Shown in pieces: positions 1 through 7,198 of a DNA stretch of 14,057 nt. The stretch spans positions 1 through 14,057 of the forward strand of contig JAPKCL010000043.1 in NCBI GenBank assembly GCA_028822955.1. The letters run 5' to 3'. The stretch comes from Candidatus Poseidoniaceae archaeon. GTDB taxonomy: Archaea; Thermoplasmatota; Poseidoniia; Poseidoniales; Poseidoniaceae. The position numbers and the translations under genes were made by a program. The notes under the pieces were generated by a model. The model searched no databases. It had not been told where the DNA came from and worked only from the letters and a program-made list of their open reading frames with translations. Each line of letters begins with the position of its first letter. The first letter of the stretch is position 1.

Positions 1-129
1 AAGAGCACGGAAGGGTTCTCGTAAAGCATCACGGTCAGGAAGGTCAACAAAACGATACCCTGCAACATTGGTAACCTTTCCCTCCATGTCATCCGGATTG
101 AGAAGGCCTTTTTGATTCATTCCAAGCAT
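1..129 (-). CDS. TrhO-like (UPF0176) rhodanese-family protein, N-terminal fragment cut by window edge
   Basis: I translated 43 open codons from the ATG at 129-127 to the window edge; the rest of the gene lies outside. After about 18 residues comes NVAGYRFVDLPDRDALREPF. This resembles, from memory, the opening beta strand and helix of the UPF0176/TrhO family, where a YKFV-x-[LF]-x-D start precedes the KGTILLAxEGIN segment and a later rhodanese domain. TrhO proteins hydroxylate uridine 34 of certain tRNAs to 5-hydroxyuridine, using oxygen. The start is chosen because its ATG shares one base with the nadE stop (TGATG), a usual sign of translational coupling. An in-frame ATG at 120-118 is the alternative. 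The catalytic rhodanese cysteine is not in view, so the family call rests on a short stretch and is only moderately secure. Confidence 0.55.
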   Translation of the reverse strand, partial: MLGMNQKGLLNPDDMEGKVTNVAGYRFVDLPDRDALREPFRAL

Positions 130-1892
130 CAATGACGCCAATCATGGCGTGAAGCAAGGGGGCGGCGCCATCCTTGGCCAAAGGCTCGAGAAGAAACACG
201 AGGGGCTGGAGACATCTGCCAACGCTTGTGCTCACTGTGTTCTAAGCGAGTTAGAACTTCAACCACTGTCACATGGTCAAATCCCTTGTCGGCGATGGCT
301 TGAGCATCCAACCCTTCTTCGATGTGTGAATGTAGAATCTCATCAAGAACATGGTATGGAGGGAGAGAATCTTCGTCTTTTTGGTCTGGGGCCAGTTCTG
401 CAGAAGGTGGCTTTGTTCGAGTCGATGGATTCACTGGTGCAACACGAGCATTGTGCTCTGCACGTGAGTTGAAAATATCTGCAATTCCATAGACTTGCAT
501 CTTGTAAAGGTCGCCAAGAGGAGCGTAACCTCCAGCCATATCGCCGTACAGTGTACAATAGCCTTGAGCTAATTCTGATTTGTTTCCAGTTGCAATTGCC
601 ATGCGCCCTTGTGCATTGGCATGCGCCATGACCAGTAGACCTCGCAGACGAGATTGAAGGTTCTCTGATGCCACCGAATGGCCATGTGCGAGTACCTCTC
701 CAATTGAGTCTTCAACCGAAGCATGGAGTGAGTCAATCGGAATGGTGTCAAAGGAAATGCCGAGTGCTTCAGCAGTAAAACGGGCGTCTTCAATCGAATG
801 TTGCGAAGAATGACGGCTTGGCATTGCTAGACCGAGAACGTTTTCTGGCCCAACCGCTGCAGCAGCCACACATGCAGCAACTGCAGAATCAATGCCTCCA
901 GAAAGTCCCAAGACAATGGAGGAGATTCCTGATTTACGACAATAATCCGAAAGGCCTGTCACAACAGCGTCGGTGAGGTCTTCGAGTAATTCTTTGTCGT
1001 ATTCATGACCTTTCTCTTCAGGCGAAAGATGGCGTATTTGATCACTGCCAATGCAGAGTGCATCAGGAGATTCGGAAGCGACCCATATGCAATTATTGGC
1101 ATCGTCAATATCGACCACGAGAACGCCTTCTTGCCATGCAGGAGCAACAACAACACGACCATCCGGCCATGCGACTAAGGAGTTACCATCAAACAACAAA
1201 TCATCGTTACCACCGACTTGGTTGGCCAGCAAGAAGGGATGGCCGAGAACCTGTGCAGCAGTACGGCATACATGGATTCGTGAACTCAGTTTATCTGCAT
1301 GGTATGGAGAGGCTGAAAGATTTACAGTTGCGTCTAATTGAACACCCTGACGACCCCATTCTGCTAAATGTTCAATCGGATCTGCTGAATAAGCCGAGGG
1401 AGTCATACCTGCAGCTTGCCAAGCGTCCTCACATACAGTGACACCAAGGTCAAGTTGAGCGATTGTTCGAGCAATTCCGGACCGATTATCGGGATGGAAA
1501 TAACGCGCTTCATCGAAGACATCGTAGGTTGGAAGAAGTTGTTTTCGGGCGATGACATGAGAATTAGCGTCACCAGACAAGACATCATTCGAACCTGCAC
1601 GAACAACACCGTTACCGGGCAATTGGCGACTCGATTGAGCCTCGATTGGAGAACCGACCAGGACTGGGATTGGGACCTTGAGAGAACTGGCTGTTTGTTG
1701 TGCAAGTCGAATGAATTCATCTTGGAGGAGGAGGTCGCGAGGCGGATACCCAGAGATTGCTAATTCTGTGGTCACACCGACACTGGCACCGTTTTGTGCT
1801 GCCAAATTCGAAAGATGTTCAAGACGTTGTGCGTTACCAGTCAAATCCCCAACGGTGGGATCTATTTGCAAAAGACCAATCATCCGACCCAT
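129..1892 (-). CDS. nadE: Glutamine-dependent NAD+ synthetase (amidase + synthetase fusion)
   Basis: This cytosolic enzyme makes NAD+ from deamido-NAD+, ATP and glutamine, the last step of NAD biosynthesis. The 587 residues hold two domains. Residues about 4-270 are a nitrilase-fold glutaminase with the Glu-Lys-Cys triad visible: E43 in TTELAISGYPPRDLL, K117 in ARKQLLP and C154 in TVCEDAW. Residues about 295-575 are the synthetase, with the ATP pyrophosphatase loop SGGIDSA at 331-337, ATGNKSE at 434-440, QGYCTLYGDMAGGY at 443-456 and KPPSAEL at 494-500. The C-terminal RVSSRAFGQGWRRP pattern matches the usual family ending, so the gene is complete. Length fits the bacterial two-domain form (about 540-590) rather than the ammonia-only archaeal form (about 250-280). 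Met4 (codon 1883-1881) is an alternative start. It lies 17 bases after the surface-protein gene and overlaps the next gene, so it is probably co-transcribed with both. Confidence 0.97.
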   Translation of the reverse strand: MGRMIGLLQIDPTVGDLTGNAQRLEHLSNLAAQNGASVGVTTELAISGYPPRDLLLQDEFIRLAQQTASSLKVPIPVLVGSPIEAQSSRQLPGNGVVRAGSNDVLSGDANSHVIARKQLLPTYDVFDEARYFHPDNRSGIARTIAQLDLGVTVCEDAWQAAGMTPSAYSADPIEHLAEWGRQGVQLDATVNLSASPYHADKLSSRIHVCRTAAQVLGHPFLLANQVGGNDDLLFDGNSLVAWPDGRVVVAPAWQEGVLVVDIDDANNCIWVASESPDALCIGSDQIRHLSPEEKGHEYDKELLEDLTDAVVTGLSDYCRKSGISSIVLGLSGGIDSAVAACVAAAAVGPENVLGLAMPSRHSSQHSIEDARFTAEALGISFDTIPIDSLHASVEDSIGEVLAHGHSVASENLQSRLRGLLVMAHANAQGRMAIATGNKSELAQGYCTLYGDMAGGYAPLGDLYKMQVYGIADIFNSRAEHNARVAPVNPSTRTKPPSAELAPDQKDEDSLPPYHVLDEILHSHIEEGLDAQAIADKGFDHVTVVEVLTRLEHSEHKRWQMSPAPRVSSRAFGQGWRRPLASRHDWRH

Positions 1893-1909
1893 AGTATCAC
1901 TTCAGTGCG

Positions 1910-4900
1910 TCACTTGTGTTGAACGATTTCGCCCTCAGAATTCTTGTACCACCATTCATTCTTAACTTTGTCGTGATACCACCAGTAGCCATCCGAACCT
2001 TTTACCCAATCCGTTTTTTCAACGGAAGATGTTGCGGTTGTATCGGATGCTGCAACTGGCGCAACGGCAAGAGATGGTGATGCGTCTGCAACATCATCTT
2101 TGGCACCGTCATCCTCATATTCATCTTCTTCTTCAAATTCAGAGGAATATTCATCCCAATCGTATTCCAATTTCGAACCACGGTTCAAAGTCATGCGTCT
2201 TGCCCAAACCAATCCGGTAAGAACAATAGAAAGGAAAAGAACGGCAGCAAAAGTACCCAATAATGGACTCACTCCACCAAAGATCTTCTCAGAAAAGGAT
2301 TCTTCGCGCTGGGGGCGAACATCAATCGATGGTCCAATCGCAGTTGAACCACTTTCTAACTGAACTTCGACCCATTGTAGACCAGGTTCCGAGGGGTTCC
2401 AATCTGTGGAGGCGGGGATTCCACCACCTTTGGGGACTTCTAAGGTCATACGACGTAACATCGAACGTGTTCCATCAGCAAGAACTTCTGTAAAGACCAC
2501 TTCAACAGAACCGTTGAGCGTGCCTGTGTTTTCAACATAGGCAGTGACAATCGAGGTTTGACCGATTTCAACTAACAAGCGAGAATATCCGATTGATGAA
2601 CTTTGCAGGGAGTATTCAGGTTTGAGCCATACCATGTCCCAAATACCAACAGGGTTTCCTGCAGGAGAGCCACCAAGACCGAGAACTTCGTTATCAGCGA
2701 GATCTCTTCCAATGACAATCACATGAACAGATAGCCGGTTTTCTAACATGGCTGGGGTAATCTCGCTCAAATCAATCGAACTGACCACTTCTAAACGCAA
2801 TCCCGAAATGTCTGAGCCAATCAAGGAAAGGGGTTCAACTCCGTTACGCAAACGGTCCCCAGTTGCTTTTTCTTCAACCCACCAGACCAATTCCAGCGAA
2901 TCAACGTCGAGTCCACCTGCTTCTGAAAGAAGAATACGAACTTCATGTGATTCGGGTTCAAGAATAGAGGCGGGTCGAGGATTCGAAACTTCGACGGGTT
3001 CCGGACCGGTTCCATCAACAATAATCCAACGGACTGATGTTTCTTGGTCAGTTGCATCAACACCCTGCCCTTGGAGACATCCTACGCTCCAAGTCAGTGG
3101 TATGGTCATGGTTGAAGATGGTGCTCGTAAAGAAAGAGACCAGATTCCTTCATAGGAACTGGCAGAAGTCGTTGAGCCGGCGAATAGCACATCAATTTGA
3201 CAATCGAATTGAGGAACAAGTCCTGTTTCTGAAAAGGTGATACTTCCGGAAACTTCCAACGGACTGTTCGGTGCTAATCGTGCCCCGTCACCGAGTAAAG
3301 TCCCTTGTGAGAGAATTAAGGCCACGCTGTCTTCTGGAATCTCCATTGCTGCAGAGAAGCGCCAACGGTGTTCCGGGAAGGTATGGAAGACTTCTTGCCC
3401 AGCTCTATCGATCACTCGAATTCCAGGTTCTCTTCGGGTTTCACCCAAATCCGGAGTTGTCCATGCCAATTCGATTTCGATATGAAGTGTCATGTCTCGT
3501 TCATAGGGATCAGCAGGACCGTTCGCTCCACGCATTTCACAATCTTCAATCAAAATATGCGGGCTGGTAGTGGTACAATTACCAGTCGTGAAGTCCCAGA
3601 GAATAGGGAGTGGGTCACTGCCCTGATTCGATGCTAATTCTACGACAACTGTCGAGAAGTCAGAACCGCCGTTTGGTTCAGAGACATCCACATCGAACAC
3701 ATAGGAGGTTTCAGGATGGAGCCAAGGTTTCTTACCACCCTCAAAAGAAAAAGCATTGGAAGCAACCGTTGGAGCTCCATCGGTCGCTAATTGATACATG
3801 AATAATTGTTCTCCATCAAGATTTGAACCGCCGTTATCCAATGGGTGGCCGGCATTATCAGAACCTGCGAGGTAGACTGAAACTTTCTGTCCGATACTTC
3901 CGCCGGTATCGTCCATCATCAGGGTGTATTGACCGATCAGTGAGGAAAGGTCATTCGGGACATACAAACTCATTGAATGGTATTCATTTTCATCAGGCCA
4001 GTTGTCAAAGTTGTCATCATCGATCCATTCCCTCCAGACCATAGCGTAGATGTTTTGAGGTAAAATGGGCTGGTCTGAGATTTGAATTTGAATAGTCTGT
4101 GTTGTTGAAGGAATTCTATGGTCATAACGTTCCATATTTGTTTCGAGAACTTGTGGTGTAATCGAATCGATGTGGAATGTTCGGGTGAACACTGCGGCAG
4201 ACGTCGTACCTGAACCATTGATTGGCTTCACTTCGAAATGCCAAACTGCGACTCCGAAAGTAAATGGAATCGTATCAGTAAGATTCCACATGTTGCCATC
4301 GAGCACGGTCGTATTCGCAACAAGGACATCGCCACGATAAAACTCCACCATCGCATCACCATTTGCAAATGCGTCAATTGTATTCATACCTTCAAAGCCA
4401 ATCTGAACTCCGATTTGTATGGTCGAGCCTGCTTTGAGATAATAGTCGGTTGGTTCAAGTTCAGTATTGAATGAATCCGTAAAAGTGACTTGCTTGATTT
4501 CTAAATCATTTTCGAAACCTTGAGAGCCCGTTCCACCCCAAGTGTGCAAGGCTGGAATAGAGTATACTCCATTGGAAAGCAATAATCGTGACGAAACTTG
4601 AACGGTAACAGAATCCTCCCAGAAAGGTTCAATCCTAAAAGTAACATTCATTGTAATCGAAGTGCCACTTACGACGCTGGTCACTGCAGACGTAGGGTGT
4701 AGTTCGACAAGTGCTGAATCTCCAGTGCCAATTGGAGAACCACCGTTAAGAGGCAGTAACCATGTTGCAGAATATTCACCTCCAATCACATCAAGACGTG
4801 CAGAAGAGGCGGATGATGAAAAGACATTGAAGGTTGTTTCCATTGTTTGCCAACGTTGACTTGGTGTCAAGATTGTGGCATCTGTATGCATGTTTACATT

Positions 4901-7042
4901 GACTAATTGAACACTGGAGGAAGTGTTCAGTCCTTCTATTGAAAGGTGCAGTCCACCCGCTGTTTCTGAAGTGAGTTGTACTGGGATGTTGTGTACTCCA
5001 CCGGCAGCAGATAAACCGTAACGGGCACTATTCATCTCCATTACAAAGGACGAATCAACAAGTGCAGTTACACTGTTCGATGCCTCATAAGGTATGCCGA
5101 GACCTGCTAAGGTCACATTACCTGAGCCAGAGACTTCGAACTCTAATTCGGTAAAATAGGTTCCAAGAGCACTTGCCAATGAAGTTGCTCCAGTGATTGC
5201 TGAATTCAAATCAGCGAGTTGAGTTTGGTCGAGAACGAAATAATTTGAACCACCCTGAAGCGTCCAACTCGCTACACTTTGGCCATTATGGACAAGTGAT
5301 ACCGAGGTCAAATCTCCATTTGACGATAACGCACTGAAACAGAAACTGCTGAGGCTGGTGGCCGGAATCCAAGCCTTCACTGTGGAACTTCCACCAAAAC
5401 CGGGATTAGCTGCTATTGAGGTTTGGCCGTTTTCGAAACGGTCTTGCCAGCCCCAAGAGCCGACTCGAGCGTCGCTTCCGCCCCATTCCAAAACGCCATC
5501 ACGAGCGAAATCAATTGCGGGGGCAGTTGGTTGTATTCCACCAAAAGCACCTGTTTCAAAATCAAAGATTTCCCAGACATCAGTGGCGTTGTTTGAGGCG
5601 GCAACAAATTGAACTTGATAAGATCCTATTGAGCCCTCATTCCCAACTAAACTCATCGAGTAAGGGAGTGTGATATTGGTCCAGTTCGCAGAAAGCGATG
5701 TTCGAATTTGAGTTTGGGCCAAGTCTGCTGTTGCATCGACATGTATCTCCGCAAGTGCAGCAGAAGCTGAAAACCAGGGTGAAGTAATCGAGTCATTGGA
5801 CATCCCAATCAACGAGGATGACAATTCATCAAAGATTGCCCCGCCCTTCGTAGTCCAACCGTTAAGCGTTGGATCGCTACCAAATGATAAAGCATAATTG
5901 CCATCACCACTGATTGAATAAATACTTGGCATTTGACCATTTGGAGAGGGTTCGAGATACAGATTCAAACGGATGGATGAAACGGTTTGCCAGTCCAAAG
6001 CATTGAGAGGAATCCAACCTGTCCCACTTCCTTCCATGCCTAAAATCGGGACTCCAGTTAAACCATCAAGAATAGTCCAGTTGAGGCTTGCCCCAGATGG
6101 AATATCTGCTTCGATAAGAAGCGGAGCCCATGGCCCTTGCTCGACATCTTGGAATGAACTTGCAGGAAAACCGATGGTCGGACTGGTCCATTCTGCCGAA
6201 GGAGGTGTAGCGAAATGCACGTCGTCAATAAACCAATAATCGCAACAAGTAGAGGAGCCTGAAGTTTGGTGGAAACGAATCTGTGTATTGGTGTGAAGGG
6301 CAGCCGCAGGTAAATTGGTCATGTATTGCGTTGAGGTCCCAGAACTGGTTGGGGCACCTGAAAAGGTATGGAGGTTTGTCCATGTATTGCTGGAAGTACG
6401 GTATTGGATTTGCAAATCTTCTCCAGAATCAGGTTCTTCGCCGCAATTGCTGGAACCTTCACGAACCCACACGTGAAGAGGCATAGCAGATATCCCTGAA
6501 AAATCACTCACCGGTGAAGTCGCATAGGTTGAGCCTGCATAGGTTCGAATTGAACCACCAGTCGAACCATTCAAACCGCAAATCGGTGCTGTGACGCGAC
6601 TTGAATACGTATTTGAAAAGGTCCAACCGGCTGCATTGGTGTTGAAATCCCAAAGAGTTCCCGCACCGTTACCGGTCAACACATTGTTTTCTCCAAAGGT
6701 ACCGTTGTTTGAAGCACTGCTGTGAGACCAAATGGTATCACTGTCCCAGACAAAGCCTTGATGCGTGGCATCGACTGATGGTTTCATCGAAAGATGAATA
6801 TCGGTCACTGGAGCATTACTTGGAACTTCGATGGTGAATGAATCTGAATAGGAGCCTGAACCCGACAACTGAATCACCGTTTCATCTCCTACGCCTGCGA
6901 AGAGAGCCGTGTCATCCTCTTCCAAAAAGACTGGATTTGAAGATGAAGAAGTTACATCGATAAGCATGGTTTGCAACGGGCCACCAAAGAGCATCAAGAG
7001 GCTGAGGAGCAATGCCCCACGGCGCGATGAAGAACCCGTCAT
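1910..7042 (-). CDS. Giant secreted, membrane-anchored surface protein with cytosolic Trp/Tyr-rich tail
   Basis: No known function; the 1710 residues describe a type I membrane protein. Residues 1-30 are a signal peptide: two arginines (7-8), then the hydrophobic run ALLLSLLMLFGG. The long exterior is rich in Ser, Thr, Gly and Asn with many N-x-S/T sequons, consistent with glycosylated beta-sandwich domains. Residues about 130-280 resemble a MAM/concanavalin-like jelly-roll (WDFNTNAAGW at the start, CCDYWFIDDVHF at the end). Residues about 485-600 form another beta-rich unit (GSWGWQDRF). An Ig-like unit starts near 957, an acidic loop DDDNFDNWPDENE lies near 1005-1017, and residues about 1490-1575 look CARDB-like (AYVENTGTLNGSVEVVF). 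Residues 1594-1613 are a transmembrane helix, followed by basic ARR, an acidic stretch (about 1626-1650), an Ala/Ser/Thr linker and a Trp/Tyr module from 1678 (YWWYHDK, EWWYKN). AGGGAAGAAT directly before the ATG supports the start. It is the first gene of the minus-strand arm. Confidence 0.88.
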   Translation of the reverse strand: MTGSSSRRGALLLSLLMLFGGPLQTMLIDVTSSSSNPVFLEEDDTALFAGVGDETVIQLSGSGSYSDSFTIEVPSNAPVTDIHLSMKPSVDATHQGFVWDSDTIWSHSSASNNGTFGENNVLTGNGAGTLWDFNTNAAGWTFSNTYSSRVTAPICGLNGSTGGSIRTYAGSTYATSPVSDFSGISAMPLHVWVREGSSNCGEEPDSGEDLQIQYRTSSNTWTNLHTFSGAPTSSGTSTQYMTNLPAAALHTNTQIRFHQTSGSSTCCDYWFIDDVHFATPPSAEWTSPTIGFPASSFQDVEQGPWAPLLIEADIPSGASLNWTILDGLTGVPILGMEGSGTGWIPLNALDWQTVSSIRLNLYLEPSPNGQMPSIYSISGDGNYALSFGSDPTLNGWTTKGGAIFDELSSSLIGMSNDSITSPWFSASAALAEIHVDATADLAQTQIRTSLSANWTNITLPYSMSLVGNEGSIGSYQVQFVAASNNATDVWEIFDFETGAFGGIQPTAPAIDFARDGVLEWGGSDARVGSWGWQDRFENGQTSIAANPGFGGSSTVKAWIPATSLSSFCFSALSSNGDLTSVSLVHNGQSVASWTLQGGSNYFVLDQTQLADLNSAITGATSLASALGTYFTELEFEVSGSGNVTLAGLGIPYEASNSVTALVDSSFVMEMNSARYGLSAAGGVHNIPVQLTSETAGGLHLSIEGLNTSSSVQLVNVNMHTDATILTPSQRWQTMETTFNVFSSSASSARLDVIGGEYSATWLLPLNGGSPIGTGDSALVELHPTSAVTSVVSGTSITMNVTFRIEPFWEDSVTVQVSSRLLLSNGVYSIPALHTWGGTGSQGFENDLEIKQVTFTDSFNTELEPTDYYLKAGSTIQIGVQIGFEGMNTIDAFANGDAMVEFYRGDVLVANTTVLDGNMWNLTDTIPFTFGVAVWHFEVKPINGSGTTSAAVFTRTFHIDSITPQVLETNMERYDHRIPSTTQTIQIQISDQPILPQNIYAMVWREWIDDDNFDNWPDENEYHSMSLYVPNDLSSLIGQYTLMMDDTGGSIGQKVSVYLAGSDNAGHPLDNGGSNLDGEQLFMYQLATDGAPTVASNAFSFEGGKKPWLHPETSYVFDVDVSEPNGGSDFSTVVVELASNQGSDPLPILWDFTTGNCTTTSPHILIEDCEMRGANGPADPYERDMTLHIEIELAWTTPDLGETRREPGIRVIDRAGQEVFHTFPEHRWRFSAAMEIPEDSVALILSQGTLLGDGARLAPNSPLEVSGSITFSETGLVPQFDCQIDVLFAGSTTSASSYEGIWSLSLRAPSSTMTIPLTWSVGCLQGQGVDATDQETSVRWIIVDGTGPEPVEVSNPRPASILEPESHEVRILLSEAGGLDVDSLELVWWVEEKATGDRLRNGVEPLSLIGSDISGLRLEVVSSIDLSEITPAMLENRLSVHVIVIGRDLADNEVLGLGGSPAGNPVGIWDMVWLKPEYSLQSSSIGYSRLLVEIGQTSIVTAYVENTGTLNGSVEVVFTEVLADGTRSMLRRMTLEVPKGGGIPASTDWNPSEPGLQWVEVQLESGSTAIGPSIDVRPQREESFSEKIFGGVSPLLGTFAAVLFLSIVLTGLVWARRMTLNRGSKLEYDWDEYSSEFEEEDEYEDDGAKDDVADASPSLAVAPVAASDTTATSSVEKTDWVKGSDGYWWYHDKVKNEWWYKNSEGEIVQHK

Positions 7043-7198
7043 ATTCTTCCCTATCGGTTAAAGGACTTCAAACATACCCCGACACACTTTCAAGTTCTTT
7101 GAATCTCAAAGGTTCTCTCGTCCGATTCCCAAACGATTGAAATGTTCATTTTTACTTGATTGAATAGGGGTGAGGTTCAAGACAAAAACGCGTCTCGC
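7043..7198. promoter_or_regulatory. Divergent intergenic promoter region between the surface-protein gene and ileS
   Basis: The two start codons diverge here, so both promoters must lie in this stretch unless genes further upstream contribute. No strong archaeal BRE/TATA match is visible. On the plus strand the most AT-rich candidate is CATTTTTACTTG at 7147-7158, about 40-50 bases before the ileS ATG. On the minus strand CTTTAACC lies about 20-25 bases before the surface-protein ATG, and AGGGAAGAAT sits directly before that ATG. A purine-rich GGGGTGAGG at 7167-7175 looks like a Shine-Dalgarno site but has no start codon at a proper distance. The region is required by the layout; the individual elements are tentative. 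Confidence 0.5.
7097..7111. repeat. Perfect 6-bp inverted repeat in the divergent promoter region
   Basis: CTTTGA and TCAAAG are exact reverse complements separated by ATC. The element lies 55-69 bases upstream of the surface-protein start and about 90-100 bases upstream of the ileS ATG. Its size and position would suit a small dimeric regulator. A 6-bp palindrome arises by chance fairly often in 150 bases when several spacer lengths are allowed, so this is only a candidate operator. Confidence 0.25.

Noticed and set aside
1058..1763. Plus-strand open frames of 115 and 127 codons inside nadE
   Set aside because: They overlap the conserved amidase domain of nadE in antisense and show no coding features of their own.
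2748..3155. 135-codon plus-strand open frame inside the surface-protein gene
   Set aside because: It is antisense to a continuous 1710-codon gene with signal peptide and anchor, and its Ser/Arg/Pro-rich translation has no recognisable domain.
7094..7116. Direct repeat GTTCT flanking the palindrome
   Set aside because: Five bases repeated twice within 25 is expected by chance and adds nothing to the palindrome.
7160..7198. TTG start giving a 13-residue longer IleRS
   Set aside because: The TTG directly follows an in-frame TGA and has no Shine-Dalgarno site at a working distance. The first ATG at 7199 already gives a normal IleRS N-terminus.
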